DNA of 64,000 nt from Domibacillus mangrovi (GTDB taxonomy: Bacteria > Bacillota > Bacilli > Bacillales > Domibacillaceae), in the NCBI RefSeq assembly GCF_001906925.1, contig NZ_MRWQ01000001.1, positions 124,001 through 188,000 on the forward strand, read 5' to 3'. The notes under the pieces were generated by a model, which was not told the origin of the DNA, made no database searches, and saw only the letters and a program-made list of their open reading frames with translations. Made by a program: the position numbers and the translations under genes. This document shows positions 36,313 through 46,395 of the stretch, one piece after another (position 1 is the stretch's first letter; the number at the start of each line of letters is the position of its first letter).

Positions 36313-37488
36313 TCAAAACCCCTTTGCGTACTGCTTATGGGCCTCAATCTGTCCAATCAAAGCATCCATCCGGTCGCCATTAAATTGCTCTAAAATGGCC
36401 TGTGCAAGTTCCCAAGCAACCGCTGCTTCTGCGACAACTGCTGCTGCTGGTACAGCACAGCTGTCCGAGCGCTCAATGCTTGCTGTAAACGTTTCTTTCG
36501 TATCAATATCTACACTCTCAAGCGGTTTATACAGCGTTGGTATCGGCTTCATAACACCGCGTACAACGATTGGCATTCCATTTGTCATCCCGCCTTCAAA
36601 TCCGCCAAGACGATTCGTTTTCCGGTAAAAGCCTTCTTCTTCGTTCCAGGCAATTTCATCATGCACTTCACTGCCAAATTTATGGGCTGCTTCAAAGCCA
36701 ATGCCAATTTCCACACCTTTAAACGCATTTATGCTAACGATGGCTGCTGCAACCTTTGCATCAAGCTTCCGATCGTAATGCACATAGCTTCCTACACCAA
36801 TCGGCATTCCTTCTGCGATGACTTCCACCACACCGCCGATTGAGTCACCATTTTTCTTGGCACTATCAATCGCTTCGATCATTTTCTTCGCTGCGTCTTC
36901 ATCTAAACAGCGAACAGACGATTCTTCGCTGCGCTCTTGCAGCTCTTGAATCGTATTGAATTGAACACTTTCTGCACGGATACCGCCGATTTCAATGACA
37001 TGAGAAGCAATTTCAATACCGAGCAGTTTCAACAGCTTTTTCGCTGCGGCACCAGCGGCTACACGCACTGTCGTTTCACGTGCTGATGAACGCTCAAGCA
37101 CGTTCCGCATATCCCGGTGTCCATATTTAATCCCACCGTTTAAGTCAGCATGTCCAGGACGAGGGCGGGTAATTTGACGTTTCACTTCCTCAACCGCTTC
37201 TTCTCGTTCAAGCGGTTCAATGCCCATAATTTTAGTCCAATGTTTCCAGTCATCGTTTTCAACAACGAGCGTCACTGGAGAACCGAGCGTCTCGCCATGG
37301 CGCACCCCAGATTTGATCGCCACTAAATCCTTTTCAATCTGCATACGACGTCCGCGGCCATGTCCTTTTTGACGGCGCAGTAAATCGGTGTTAATATCTT
37401 CGGCTAAAAGCTCCATTCCGGCTGGCAGCCCCTCAATAATTGCTGTCAACTGTGGACCATGTGATTCTCCTGCTGTTAAATATCTCAT
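36313..37488 (-). CDS. aroC: Chorismate synthase
   Basis: Chorismate synthase (called aroF in B. subtilis) uses reduced FMN to make chorismate from EPSP. The 391-residue protein begins [20 protein letters not shown], has [17 protein letters not shown], the [19 protein letters not shown] motif and [13 protein letters not shown]. It is the first gene of the aromatic run; the upstream gap (37489-37638) contains no gene that I can see. Confidence 0.96.
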   Translation of the reverse strand: MRYLTAGESHGPQLTAIIEGLPAGMELLAEDINTDLLRRQKGHGRGRRMQIEKDLVAIKSGVRHGETLGSPVTLVVENDDWKHWTKIMGIEPLEREEAVEEVKRQITRPRPGHADLNGGIKYGHRDMRNVLERSSARETTVRVAAGAAAKKLLKLLGIEIASHVIEIGGIRAESVQFNTIQELQERSEESSVRCLDEDAAKKMIEAIDSAKKNGDSIGGVVEVIAEGMPIGVGSYVHYDRKLDAKVAAAIVSINAFKGVEIGIGFEAAHKFGSEVHDEIAWNEEEGFYRKTNRLGGFEGGMTNGMPIVVRGVMKPIPTLYKPLESVDIDTKETFTASIERSDSCAVPAAAVVAEAAVAWELAQAILEQFNGDRMDALIGQIEAHKQYAKGF

Positions 37489-37638
37489 TTTTGTTCTCCC
37501 TTCAGTACGTTAAAGCGGTTATGTACTACTATATCATATTTTATATTTATGGAACAGCTAAAACGGCTATTTTTGAGCATTTTATCACAATTCTATGTTT
37601 ATTTGTGACAAATTTAAAAAGCCGTTATGGCCCCTCCT

Positions 37639-38418
37639 TTACCCTTTTTTATAAAAAAACGTATCTTCTACTTCAAACCCATATCGCTCCGGATTAAAAA
37701 TTTGTTCTGTACTGCCAACAAACAGCACGCCGCCGGGACGCAGTGCCGCATTAAATTTATGGTACAGCTTATCTTTTGCCTCTTCTGTAAAATAGATCAT
37801 GACATTCCGGCAGACAATTAAATCATAGCCTGATTCGAACCGATCGGACAGCAAATTTTGCTGTTTAAATGCCACCGTACGTTTAATTTCATCAACTATT
37901 TTAAAATATGGTCCTTCTTCTTGAAAAAACTTCTTCCTCACCGCATCCGGTACTTCTGCCAATGAACGCTCGGAATAAATACCTATTTTCGCTTTTTGAA
38001 TCGCGTTCTGATCAAGATCTGTTGCTTGCACCTTCACCGCGGACAGTGGCATAACGTTCGAGAACACCATAGCCATGGTATATGGCTCTTCTCCTGTTGA
38101 ACATGCCGCGCTCCATACTTTTAAGCGGCTGTTTTCTTTGAGAAGACGCGGCAAGATTTTCTTCTCCAGCACGTCCCAACGTTTCCAATTTCGGTAAAAC
38201 TCCGACACATTAATCGTCATTCGATCCAGAAATTCATTCATCATATCTTGATTGCTGCTTAATACGTCGAAAAAGTCCGAAAACGATGGATAGCCTTTTT
38301 TTTCATAAAGTGACGTTAGCCGGCGTTTCATCTGAGCTTCTTTATATAAAGAAAGGTCAATTCCTGTTTTCTTTTTAATGGACGAAACAAATTTTTCATA
38401 ATCGTCTATTTCACTCAC
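37639..38418 (-). CDS. cheR: Chemotaxis methyltransferase CheR
   Basis: CheR methylates glutamates of chemoreceptors with S-adenosylmethionine. The 259-residue protein has an all-helical N-terminal domain (about 1-80), the FYRNWKRWDVLEKKILP linker, the SAM site VWSAACSTGEEPYTMAM and the late DLIVCRNVMIYF with GVLFVGSTEQI. GTG at 38418 is assumed to be the start. It lies between ndk and chorismate synthase, as in B. subtilis, and implies that the organism is chemotactic. Confidence 0.94.
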   Translation of the reverse strand: MSEIDDYEKFVSSIKKKTGIDLSLYKEAQMKRRLTSLYEKKGYPSFSDFFDVLSSNQDMMNEFLDRMTINVSEFYRNWKRWDVLEKKILPRLLKENSRLKVWSAACSTGEEPYTMAMVFSNVMPLSAVKVQATDLDQNAIQKAKIGIYSERSLAEVPDAVRKKFFQEEGPYFKIVDEIKRTVAFKQQNLLSDRFESGYDLIVCRNVMIYFTEEAKDKLYHKFNAALRPGGVLFVGSTEQIFNPERYGFEVEDTFFYKKG

Positions 38419-38490
38419 CCTTTCCCCCGTTAATTCAGTCTACTTTTATTATAGCTGAATTTAGGATAAGTAGTGGTATCATTTTCAAAC

Positions 38491-38528
38491 AAAAAAAGCT
38501 TTCAGCCTCAAAAACAGCTAAAAGCTTT
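38491..38528 (-). terminator. Terminator after ndk
   Basis: On the minus strand AAAGCTTTTAGC and GCTGAAAGCTTT form a 12-bp stem with one G-T pair, followed by a T run. Confidence 0.8.
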
Positions 38529-38533
38529 CAAAA

Positions 38534-38980
38534 TTAATATACCCATTCAGAACCAGACTTTTGATAGTCGGTCAATTCTTCTTCTTTAAAGAAAATACCG
38601 ATTTCACGAGCCGCACTTTCCGGAGAATCAGAACCATGAATAATGTTTTTGCCAACACTTACCGCATAGTCACCGCGGATTGTTGCTGGTGCTGCATCTT
38701 TCGGGTTTGTAGCCCCCATCATTTGACGGGCAGTCGCGATCACATTCTCGCCTTCCCATACCATCGCAAAAACAGGACCAGATGTAATGAAATCCACAAG
38801 TTCACCGAAAAAAGGACGTTCTTTATGCTCACCATAATGCTGTTCCGCTGTTTCGCGTGGTACGTGCATTAGTTTTGCTCCAACAAGACGAAATCCCTTT
38901 TTCTCAAAACGTGCTGTAATTTCACCAATTAATCCACGTTGTACGCCATCTGGTTTAACCATTAAGTATGTTTTTTCCAT
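38534..38980 (-). CDS. ndk: Nucleoside diphosphate kinase
   Basis: Ndk transfers phosphate among nucleoside tri- and diphosphates through a phosphohistidine. The 148-residue protein opens [20 protein letters not shown] and has the active-site [16 protein letters not shown], where the histidine is intact. It stands alone between hepT and cheR with its own terminator. Confidence 0.97.
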   Translation of the reverse strand: MEKTYLMVKPDGVQRGLIGEITARFEKKGFRLVGAKLMHVPRETAEQHYGEHKERPFFGELVDFITSGPVFAMVWEGENVIATARQMMGATNPKDAAPATIRGDYAVSVGKNIIHGSDSPESAAREIGIFFKEEELTDYQKSGSEWVY

Positions 38981-39076
38981 CGTTTATCACTCCTAAAATT
39001 ATGTATACCGCCTGCATGCGGACATGATGAATCGTATCATTTTCATTATAAATTTACAACGTTTTCATGGAAAAAA

Positions 39077-40039
39077 TCAATATTTTCTGCGGCCTATAAA
39101 GTGGGCTATTTCACGAAGCGAGTTTTGATGACGTCCCTGTGGAAGTTCATCTAGAATAGCTAGTGCACGGTGTAAATAACGGCTGCTTAATTCATTTGAT
39201 CGTTCGATTGCACCACTTTGCTTCAACAAAAAAATAATTTCATTAATATCCTGCCTATCTGTATGCGCAGAAACATTTATAATACGGCTACGAAGTTCAT
39301 CTTGCTTCATTGCATACAAAACAGGCAATGTGATATTCCCTTGCAAAAGATCACTGCCGGCCGGTTTCCCCAGCTCTTGTTCGCTGGCAATAAAATCGAG
39401 TATATCATCGGTAATTTGGAATGACATCCCTACGTTATAGCCAAACTCGTACAGTTTACGATGGACGTGAGCAGGCGCTCCTGCCGTAATCGCACCGAGT
39501 TGACAACTAGTAGCAATTAAAATCGCTGTTTTTCGTTTGATACGACGCAAATAGTCACGCAAATGTTGGTCATACCGATATTTATCTTGTATTTGTATAA
39601 TTTCACCAATGCACAGTTCTGTCATCGTATGTGACAAAATTTGATGGGCTTCCGAATCATCTATTTGTGCCATGCATTCAAGGGCTGCTGCAAAAATAAA
39701 ATCACCTGTATACATGGCAACACGGTTATCCCATTCTGCTTTCACCGTCTTTTCTCCACGTCGTATAACCGCGTCGTCGATGACATCATCATGGACGAGC
39801 GAAGCCATATGGATTAATTCAAGTGCCGCAGCGGCATGCTTTATCCGGTGAATATCGTATTCGCCAAATTTCGCACCTAGCAAAAGCAAAACCGGACGAA
39901 TGCGTTTTCCACCTGCCTTGAGCAAATGGATAGATGCCTCTTCTAATACAGGAGAATGAGATTTCACCGCGCGTTCAAGTTCTTTTTCAATTAAATCAAT
40001 ATCCGCTTTGAGAAGCGAATAAATCAGTTTAATATTCAT
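39077..40039 (-). CDS. hepT: Heptaprenyl diphosphate synthase component II
   Basis: HepT is the catalytic subunit that builds the C35 chain for menaquinone-7. The 320-residue trans-prenyltransferase has the first Asp-rich motif VHDDVIDDAVIRRG, GGKRIRPVLLLLGA, the second Asp motif QITDDILDF, and GKPAGSDLLQGNITLP. ATG at 40039 matches family starts. It is in the hepS-menG-hepT unit, whose products supply menaquinone to the qcrABC complex. Confidence 0.96.
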   Translation of the reverse strand: MNIKLIYSLLKADIDLIEKELERAVKSHSPVLEEASIHLLKAGGKRIRPVLLLLGAKFGEYDIHRIKHAAAALELIHMASLVHDDVIDDAVIRRGEKTVKAEWDNRVAMYTGDFIFAAALECMAQIDDSEAHQILSHTMTELCIGEIIQIQDKYRYDQHLRDYLRRIKRKTAILIATSCQLGAITAGAPAHVHRKLYEFGYNVGMSFQITDDILDFIASEQELGKPAGSDLLQGNITLPVLYAMKQDELRSRIINVSAHTDRQDINEIIFLLKQSGAIERSNELSSRYLHRALAILDELPQGRHQNSLREIAHFIGRRKY

Positions 40040-40063
40040 TCTTTTCTTCACCCGGCTTTTGGT

Positions 40064-40768
40064 CTATTGTTTATTCCCATAATGTGTCGCCGCCACGCCG
40101 CCTGTATGCGGCTTGAAGCGTACATTTGTAAATCCTGCCTGCTGAAACATCCTCGCCAATTCTTTCATATCAGGAAAGTGACGAGCAGATTCTTGCAGCC
40201 ATGAATATTCATCATAGCTTTTAGCAAACAAACGGCCAATTGCCGGCATCACATAGCGGAAATACAATGTATATCCTTCTTTGAATAGCGGCAGTTCCGG
40301 CTGACTCGTTTCTAGACAAACGGCCATGCCGCCCGGTTTTAACACACGATTCATCTCTTTGAGCACCTGCATATAATCCGGCACATTGCGAAGACCAAAA
40401 CCGATTGTGACATAATCAAATGTATTATCTTCAAATGGTAGCTCCATTGCGTTGCCATGAACAAGCTCTATTTGATCCAAGCGTGCCGACTGCACTTTTT
40501 CTTGCCCAACTTGCAGCATATTTTTACTGAAGTCCAGTCCTTTGACTGTCCCTTCTTTGCCGACTGCTTCAGCAAGAGCCATCGTCCAGTCTGCTGTACC
40601 GCAGCAAACATCAAGCGCTGAAGATCCAGCAGGCACATTCATGATTTTCATTGTTTCTTTACGCCACCGTTTATGCTGCTGAAAACTGATGACAGAATTC
40701 ATTCTATCGTAATTCCCATAAATTTTTTCAAACACATGATGAACTTTTTCTTCTTTCGATTGTTGCAT
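40064..40768 (-). CDS. menG: Demethylmenaquinone methyltransferase
   Basis: This SAM-dependent methyltransferase (UbiE/MenG family, 234 residues) makes menaquinone from demethylmenaquinone. Visible motifs: [18 protein letters not shown], the SAM site [28 protein letters not shown] and the late [21 protein letters not shown] at 40768 has an AGAAGGGTG ribosome site and lies 4 bp after hepS. Confidence 0.96.
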   Translation of the reverse strand: MQQSKEEKVHHVFEKIYGNYDRMNSVISFQQHKRWRKETMKIMNVPAGSSALDVCCGTADWTMALAEAVGKEGTVKGLDFSKNMLQVGQEKVQSARLDQIELVHGNAMELPFEDNTFDYVTIGFGLRNVPDYMQVLKEMNRVLKPGGMAVCLETSQPELPLFKEGYTLYFRYVMPAIGRLFAKSYDEYSWLQESARHFPDMKELARMFQQAGFTNVRFKPHTGGVAATHYGNKQ

Positions 40769-40772
40769 GTCG

Positions 40773-41528
40773 TCACCCTTCTTCCGTATATCGAAGTTCA
40801 CGGTCAAATATACGGTCATATTCTGCCTGTACAACGGCTGCTGTTTGATTATCCAGCTTTTGTATATGCATAAGAATACTGCTTTCAAGTTCATCTAAAT
40901 GGCCCTTTATTTCATCCATCACACGGGATGAACGATTCAGCATATGAAGGAGCACATCGTATACAATAAATGGACTTTTTATTTCATTGCGAAGACGCTC
41001 CGCTGTCAATAATAAAGACATCGCTTCAATTAAATTACTATCTGCCTTATTTTCTATATAGACAGCGCGAATAATATTCGATTCAATCACGCGTACAGTC
41101 TGGAATACTTCTGCTGATGACATACCTTCTTTTTGGTGAAGCGCTGTCTTCATTTCATTTACTTGTTTAACAGCTTCAGCCAACATACTAACATAATGAA
41201 TAGATTTCGCTTCTGCCAGTGTCCGGTAGTATACCCCACTGAAATAATCACCTGCTAGGGCAATTAACTGATCCTTTTGCGTGATCTCCGTCAAGATTGG
41301 TACAATCTGATCGTGCGTATCAAGGGCCAGTTGAATGATTATAGCAGCTGTCATTTGCTTTCGTACTTGAAGTGTTGTTCGTTCCTTGTCTGTAAATGCC
41401 AGCATCAAAGCAGATACCCGCAGAGAGTTAATGTCGGGAGCACCGATCACTTTGACCAAAAATGACTGTGAACATGTCCGTCTAATTTCCTCTACTAGCG
41501 CTGTCTGTTCAATTTGCCACTCATTCAT
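40773..41528 (-). CDS. hepS: Heptaprenyl diphosphate synthase component I
   Basis: HepS is the small regulatory subunit that partners HepT and sets chain length. The 251-residue helical protein fits component I: residues [23 protein letters not shown] and [11 protein letters not shown] are typical. There is no Asp-rich catalytic motif, as expected. In B. subtilis mtrB lies between folE and hepS; here the gap is only 82 bp, too short for it. Confidence 0.9.
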   Translation of the reverse strand: MNEWQIEQTALVEEIRRTCSQSFLVKVIGAPDINSLRVSALMLAFTDKERTTLQVRKQMTAAIIIQLALDTHDQIVPILTEITQKDQLIALAGDYFSGVYYRTLAEAKSIHYVSMLAEAVKQVNEMKTALHQKEGMSSAEVFQTVRVIESNIIRAVYIENKADSNLIEAMSLLLTAERLRNEIKSPFIVYDVLLHMLNRSSRVMDEIKGHLDELESSILMHIQKLDNQTAAVVQAEYDRIFDRELRYTEEG

Positions 41529-41610
41529 CTCTAAAACCCCTCAATCTCAAATCATTGTTTCTTATTTCCCGTTCAATTAAAAACAAGTACAGTATACCAT
41601 AAATCGCTCA

Positions 41611-42180
41611 TTATGACGAACGAATGAGCGCAAGGAGTTCTGTCCGAAGCTGTGAATCATTTTCATAGCGGCCTCGTGCTGCTGTCGTCACTGTTTTCGC
41701 ACCCGGTTTCTTCACGCCACGCATCGCCATACACATATGCTCCGCTTCTACAATCACCATCGCACCATGCGGCTCTAGCATTTCCATAATGGCGTTTGCA
41801 ACTTCATTTGTAATCCGTTCTTGCAGCTGTGGACGCCGTGCCACCGTTTCAACAGCACGAGCTAGTTTGCTAAGACCCGTTACTTTTCCGCCTTTTGGCA
41901 GGTAAGCGACATGGGCATGTCCAAAAAATGGAACAAGATGATGTTCACACATCGAATAGAACGGAATATCCTTTACAAGTACAAGCTCTTCATACTGCTC
42001 CTCAAAGACTGTTTTAAAATATTCTTTTGGATCCGTATGAAGACCAGAAAAAACTTCTTCATACATTTTCGCTACCCTCTTTGGTGTCTCCTGCAGGCCT
42101 TCACGGTCCGGATTTTCTCCCACTGCTTCTAAAATGAGGCGCACAGCCTCTTGAATTTTGGCATGATCTACTCCAGCCAT
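41611..42180 (-). CDS. folE: GTP cyclohydrolase I
   Basis: FolE (MtrA) converts GTP to dihydroneopterin triphosphate, the first step of folate synthesis. The 189-residue protein has the zinc and active-site residues in [32 protein letters not shown], and the second zinc Cys region [18 protein letters not shown] at 42180 follows AGGAGTG. It lies between hbs and hepS. Confidence 0.97.
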   Translation of the reverse strand: MAGVDHAKIQEAVRLILEAVGENPDREGLQETPKRVAKMYEEVFSGLHTDPKEYFKTVFEEQYEELVLVKDIPFYSMCEHHLVPFFGHAHVAYLPKGGKVTGLSKLARAVETVARRPQLQERITNEVANAIMEMLEPHGAMVIVEAEHMCMAMRGVKKPGAKTVTTAARGRYENDSQLRTELLALIRSS

Positions 42181-42283
42181 TTTAATCACTCCTATATATG
42201 CTCAATGCGTTTATTTATGTACTATTGTACTATTATCCATATTAGCACACCAATTCATTGCCCCGCAAAGGGAAGTTTTTCAT

Positions 42284-42316
42284 AAAAAATGGAACCGCCC
42301 TTAATAGAGCAGTCCC
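42284..42316 (-). terminator. Terminator after hbs
   Basis: On the minus strand GGGACTGCTC-tattaa-GGGCGGTTCC is a 10-bp stem with G-T pairs, followed by ATTTTTT. Confidence 0.75.
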
Positions 42317-42342
42317 ATCTGCAGCCTCAATTGGCTATGTAC

Positions 42343-42615
42343 TTATTTAACTGCATCTTTTAAAGCTTTACCCGGTTTGAATGCAGGTACCTTACTTGCA
42401 GCAATTTCGATTTCTTCACCTGTTTGTGGATTGCGTCCTTTACGTGCAGAACGTTCGCGTACTTCGAAATTTCCGAAACCAATCAATTGTACTTTGTCGC
42501 CTTTTGCCAATGTGTTCTGGATGGCATCGAAAAGAGCATCCACCGCTTTCGTAGCGTCTTTCTTTGAAAGTTCTGCTGTTTCTGCCACTTCATTGATTAA
42601 ATCAGTTTTATTCAT
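42343..42615 (-). CDS. hbs: DNA-binding protein HU
   Basis: This is the 90-residue HU nucleoid protein: [20 protein letters not shown], the beta-arm [20 protein letters not shown] and C-terminal [11 protein letters not shown]. It is nearly identical to B. subtilis HBsu. ATG at 42615 follows AGGAGGTGA. Monocistronic here, with a terminator after it and spoIVA's terminator before it. Confidence 0.97.
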   Translation of the reverse strand: MNKTDLINEVAETAELSKKDATKAVDALFDAIQNTLAKGDKVQLIGFGNFEVRERSARKGRNPQTGEEIEIAASKVPAFKPGKALKDAVK

Positions 42616-42756
42616 GCCATTCACCTCCTCCTGGATAGGACCCGATAAACATTGTTGTATCAATGTTTTACCGTAATTCTGTTAAAAGATTATCACATGT
42701 GTTCGGTCATATCAAGTAGAATCCCCCTCAAACGTTCAATTTCACCATTTCCATAC

Positions 42757-42783
42757 AAAAAAGACTCTCGAAATCGAGAGCCT
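42757..42783 (-). terminator. Terminator after spoIVA
   Basis: On the minus strand GGCTCTCG-attt-CGAGAGTC is followed by TTTTTTG. Confidence 0.85.
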
Positions 42784-42791
42784 GACCGTTT

Positions 42792-44267
42792 TCATAGTAA
42801 AATAGCAATCATGCCGCCCGATCCTTCATTAATGATTTTCTCAAGCGTATCTTTTAATTTATAGCGTGCATTGTCCGGCATAAGAGATACTTTTGATTGG
42901 ATACCCTCACGGACAATCGAGCTTAAATTACGCCCGAAAATATCGCTTTCCCAAACGGACAATGGATCTTCATCATAGTTTTTCATGACGTGCTGTACAA
43001 GTTCTTCACTTTGTTTTTCTGTCCCTATGATAGGAGAGAATTCTGAGTCTACATCAACTTTAATCATATGAATAGATGGTGCGACCGCTCTTATTCTGAC
43101 ACCATATCTTGAGCCGTGACGAATAATTTCCGGTTCTTCAAGACGCATATCCGAAAGCGACGGCACCGCAACTCCATAGCCCGTTTGTCGCACCATATTC
43201 ACTGCTTCTTCCACCTGTCCGTATTCTTCTTTAATGCGGGCATAATGCTGCATAATTTCCAGCAAGTGTTCTTTACCTCGCAACGGTTCACCAATAATTT
43301 CGTTGACAATGGTTTCATACAAACCGTCCGGTGCGTTTAAATTAATTTCTGCAACACCCTGACCCATGTCCATCCCAGTTAAAACAGCTGATTGTATATA
43401 CTCGCCTCCGCCAAATTGATCGACAACACGATTGACATCGCGAAGCCGCTTAATATCTTTCACTGTTTCTTTGACCATGTCATTATAGCGGTCACGCAGC
43501 CAATGAGATTCATCAAGTGCCATAATCCACGAAGGCAAATGTACGTTTACTTCGTGGACTGGGAACTCAAACAGCGCTTCTTGCAGCACATGCAACACAT
43601 TCGACTCTGTCATCGCTTCCACAGACATTGCCAGTACCGGAATATCATATTTCTCACTTAGTTCTTGTTGTAACTGTACCGTTTCAGCATGCTCAGGTCT
43701 TGCGGTATTAATAATGACAATAAACGGTTTACCTACTTCTTTAAGCCCTTCAATCGCTTTTTCTTCCGCTTCTACATATACGCTGCGTCTTATCTCACCA
43801 AACGAGCCATCTGTTGTAACCACAACACCAATTGTCGAATGCTCTTCAATCACTTTGCGCGTTCCGATATCAGCTGCTTCATGAAATGGGACTGGCTCAT
43901 CAAACCATGGCGTTTGAATCATCCGCGGGCCATGTTCATCTTCATACCCTATCGCTTCCGGAATGACATAGCCGACACAGTCAACGAGCCGGATGTTCAC
44001 TTGCACACCGCCTGCCTGCACGGCAGCCGCACGGCTTGGGACAAATTTCGGTTCAGTCGTCATAATCGTTTTACCAGATGCGCTTTGCGGTAGCTCATCC
44101 TGTGCTCTACGCCGCTCCGATTCACTGTCCATATTTGGCAAGACGAGCAGTTCCATAAAACGCTTAATGAATGTTGATTTCCCCGTCCGAACAGCACCAA
44201 CCACGCCTAAGTAAATATCTCCTTCCGTTCGCTCTGCTATATCTTTCATCAGCTCTGCCTTTTCCAT
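42792..44267 (-). CDS. spoIVA: Stage IV sporulation ATPase SpoIVA
   Basis: SpoIVA is a mother-cell ATPase that polymerises on the forespore surface as the base of the spore coat. The 491-residue protein has a Walker A motif GAVRTGKS (24-31), the downstream switch-like segments EPKFVPSRAA and LVDCVGYVIPEA, and VVTTDGSFGEI, plus the long C-terminal region needed for surface targeting. Length equals B. subtilis SpoIVA within one residue. In B. subtilis it is under sigma-E; I did not identify the promoter. Confidence 0.97.
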   Translation of the reverse strand: MEKAELMKDIAERTEGDIYLGVVGAVRTGKSTFIKRFMELLVLPNMDSESERRRAQDELPQSASGKTIMTTEPKFVPSRAAAVQAGGVQVNIRLVDCVGYVIPEAIGYEDEHGPRMIQTPWFDEPVPFHEAADIGTRKVIEEHSTIGVVVTTDGSFGEIRRSVYVEAEEKAIEGLKEVGKPFIVIINTARPEHAETVQLQQELSEKYDIPVLAMSVEAMTESNVLHVLQEALFEFPVHEVNVHLPSWIMALDESHWLRDRYNDMVKETVKDIKRLRDVNRVVDQFGGGEYIQSAVLTGMDMGQGVAEINLNAPDGLYETIVNEIIGEPLRGKEHLLEIMQHYARIKEEYGQVEEAVNMVRQTGYGVAVPSLSDMRLEEPEIIRHGSRYGVRIRAVAPSIHMIKVDVDSEFSPIIGTEKQSEELVQHVMKNYDEDPLSVWESDIFGRNLSSIVREGIQSKVSLMPDNARYKLKDTLEKIINEGSGGMIAILL

Positions 44268-44342
44268 GAGGAGCCCCCTTCCGTACTTAACGGCCCGTCC
44301 GCCGCCAACAATACATTGTATGAACGTGTGCCTGTCTTTATG

Positions 44343-44378
44343 AAAAAAAGAAGTCTGACTAGGTTAGTCAGACTTCTT
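44343..44378 (-). terminator. Terminator of yphF, overlapping its stop codon
   Basis: On the minus strand GAAGTCTGACTA-acc-TAGTCAGACTTC is followed by seven T. The yphF stop codon (44364-44366) is at the loop. Confidence 0.88.
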
Positions 44379-45089
44379 GCCGTTCATAAAAATAGGTTCT
44401 CCCTGCTCATCCACTGTGTATGGGACAGAGTAAGCCGGTACAAACGGCGATGATTTCACGAGTAATGAACGGATATCCTCACCTGACTCTGGCTTTTCTT
44501 TCGTTTCCTGCAATATGGCATACAAATCGGCTGCATAATCAATATACAACGTTCCATCACCACTCATAACAAGCGGCAGTTGCTTCTGTGAATATGGACT
44601 GGTCACATACGGTTCTTCTTTATAACCGAGTTCCTTGAAATTAATCGAATACACGTTATCAGCAAGTGTATCTTTAAACGGAGGATACTTATGTGCAATC
44701 AACCGAATATGAATGCTTCGAATTTGCTCGGCAATGCGTAAGTCGATTAATTTAACGGTTGGATCGGTTTCCACATCCACAAGAACATACTGGTAAACAC
44801 CACCGTTTTCAAACGCATTTCCTGGCGGTTCTGCCATATACTGCGGTGAAATTTTACTGAAGTCAATCGGGTATTTTTCATATAGATCCGGGTCATCTTC
44901 TTTTGTTTTAATAGGCAAAATCCCATCCTGCTCCGATTGAAATTGATCGACCGCTACCTGTACAGCCTTCAATTGATCTTCATATGGCACTTGATTTTGA
45001 CTGCGGTTTTCATCGGGATATAAACAGCCGCTTAAGAATAGCACCGCGGTCATCATTACAAAAACAACTGTTTGATTTTTTTTCTTCAT
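44364..45089 (-). CDS. yphF: Predicted lipoprotein YphF
   Basis: The 241-residue protein starts MKKKNQTVVFVMMTAVLFLS with a lipobox LSGC, so it should be attached to the outer face of the membrane. The mature part has a conserved VDQFQSEQDGILPIKTKE-like region and LADNVYSINFKELGYKEEPY. It matches the YphF family by position (yphF-yphE-gpsA) and lipobox. Function unknown. ATG at 45089 has an AAAGGAG site; the frame is open further upstream into yphE without a ribosome site. Confidence 0.85.
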   Translation of the reverse strand: MKKKNQTVVFVMMTAVLFLSGCLYPDENRSQNQVPYEDQLKAVQVAVDQFQSEQDGILPIKTKEDDPDLYEKYPIDFSKISPQYMAEPPGNAFENGGVYQYVLVDVETDPTVKLIDLRIAEQIRSIHIRLIAHKYPPFKDTLADNVYSINFKELGYKEEPYVTSPYSQKQLPLVMSGDGTLYIDYAADLYAILQETKEKPESGEDIRSLLVKSSPFVPAYSVPYTVDEQGEPIFMNGKKSD

Positions 45090-45103
45090 CGCACGATACT
45101 CCT

Positions 45104-45307
45104 TTATAGGCCAGTCGGACCACTTAACACCACATAAGCCACAATAAGACCGCCAATGCCCATGCACATATAGGCAAAAAGTGCAGTCACACCTTTTATA
45201 ACCCTGTTGTTTATTTTATATCGGCTTACATATATCGAAAAAATGGCGATAATCATCAGCCCCATTCCAGCAAATGATATCCACATTTTGAGCATTGATG
45301 CTGACAT
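45104..45307 (-). CDS. yphE: Small membrane protein YphE (DUF2768)
   Basis: A 67-residue protein with two membrane helices (about 9-26 and 38-61): MSASMLKMWISFAGMGLMII and later FAYMCMGIGGLIVAYVVLSG. It matches the YphE/DUF2768 family between gpsA and yphF. ATG follows AAAGGACG. Function unknown. Confidence 0.88.
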   Translation of the reverse strand: MSASMLKMWISFAGMGLMIIAIFSIYVSRYKINNRVIKGVTALFAYMCMGIGGLIVAYVVLSGPTGL

Positions 45308-45325
45308 TCCGGTTCGTCCTTTCGT

Positions 45326-46375
45326 TTATAATACCTCGTCCTGTTTCGCTCCTAGCACATTGATTAAATCTTCCAGTTCATGTTTTTTGACACGGGCCAT
45401 TAATTCATCCACCGCTTTTTTCGGATCCTGCTGTTTAAATAAAATATTATACAATGCATTTGTAATTGGCATTTGCACGTCATACTTTGCAGATAACTGA
45501 TGAGCGGCTTCCGTCGTGCGTACTCCTTCAACGACCATGCCCATATTTCCCAGTACTTCAGCAAGCTTCTGTCCTTTTCCAAGCATATTGCCAGCACGCC
45601 AATTACGTGAATGTACACTCGTACATGTTACAATTAAGTCGCCGATACCAGCAAGGCCCGAAAATGTGAGCGGATTAGCTCCCATTTTCGTCCCGAGCCG
45701 AGCAATTTCAGCGAGGCCGCGTGTAATCAAGGCCGCTTTTGCATTATCGCCATAACCGATACCATCTGATATCCCTGCGGCAAGCGCGATAATATTTTTC
45801 AGCGCACCACCGATTTCAACACCGATAATATCTGGATTTGTATAGACCCGAAAATGCTGATTCATAAATAAATCTTGTATTTCTCCTGCAGCTTCGGGCG
45901 ACTTTGAGGAAACCGTAACCGTTGTCGGATGACGCAAGCTTACTTCTTCTGCATGAGAAGGACCGGACAGCACAACCACATTGCGAAGCACATTTGCAGG
46001 TATTTCTTGTTCAATCATTTCAGATATGCGCAAAAGTGAATCTGGTTCAATTCCTTTTGATACATGAACGATCGTGACAGGCGTCGTAGCTACCGTTACG
46101 ACTTCGGCAACCACTTCTCTGATTGCCTTTGTCGGCACAGCTAACACCACAATGTCAACGTCTACAAGCGCCTCTTCTAAAGATATTGTGCTCGTAATGT
46201 TTTCAGGCAGCTTAATATTCGGCAAATAACGGCTGTTCATATGAGTCATGTTTATCTCATTCACTCGCTCTTCATTTTCCGTCCATAAAAAGACATTATG
46301 CCTATTGTCTGCAAGAACGAGCGCAAGCGCCGTTCCCCAGCTGCCTGCTCCAAGTACGGCAATTTTCTTAGTCAC
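45326..46375 (-). CDS. gpsA: NAD(P)H-dependent glycerol-3-phosphate dehydrogenase
   Basis: GpsA makes sn-glycerol-3-phosphate for phospholipids. The 349-residue enzyme begins [20 protein letters not shown] (dinucleotide fold), has [19 protein letters not shown], the catalytic-lysine region [17 protein letters not shown] and [13 protein letters not shown] with RNWRAG. It follows der by about 20 bp, as in B. subtilis. Confidence 0.97.
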   Translation of the reverse strand: MTKKIAVLGAGSWGTALALVLADNRHNVFLWTENEERVNEINMTHMNSRYLPNIKLPENITSTISLEEALVDVDIVVLAVPTKAIREVVAEVVTVATTPVTIVHVSKGIEPDSLLRISEMIEQEIPANVLRNVVVLSGPSHAEEVSLRHPTTVTVSSKSPEAAGEIQDLFMNQHFRVYTNPDIIGVEIGGALKNIIALAAGISDGIGYGDNAKAALITRGLAEIARLGTKMGANPLTFSGLAGIGDLIVTCTSVHSRNWRAGNMLGKGQKLAEVLGNMGMVVEGVRTTEAAHQLSAKYDVQMPITNALYNILFKQQDPKKAVDELMARVKKHELEDLINVLGAKQDEVL

Positions 46376-46395
46376 GCGAACCCCTGCCTTTCTGA

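Noticed and set aside
37489-37638. Possible small gene or trp leader in the gap between chorismate synthase and cheR.
   Set aside because: AT-rich, no convincing ribosome site with an open frame, and no T-box features.
41529-41610. Searched the folE-hepS gap for mtrB.
   Set aside because: Only 82 bp, too short for a TRAP gene of about 75 codons.
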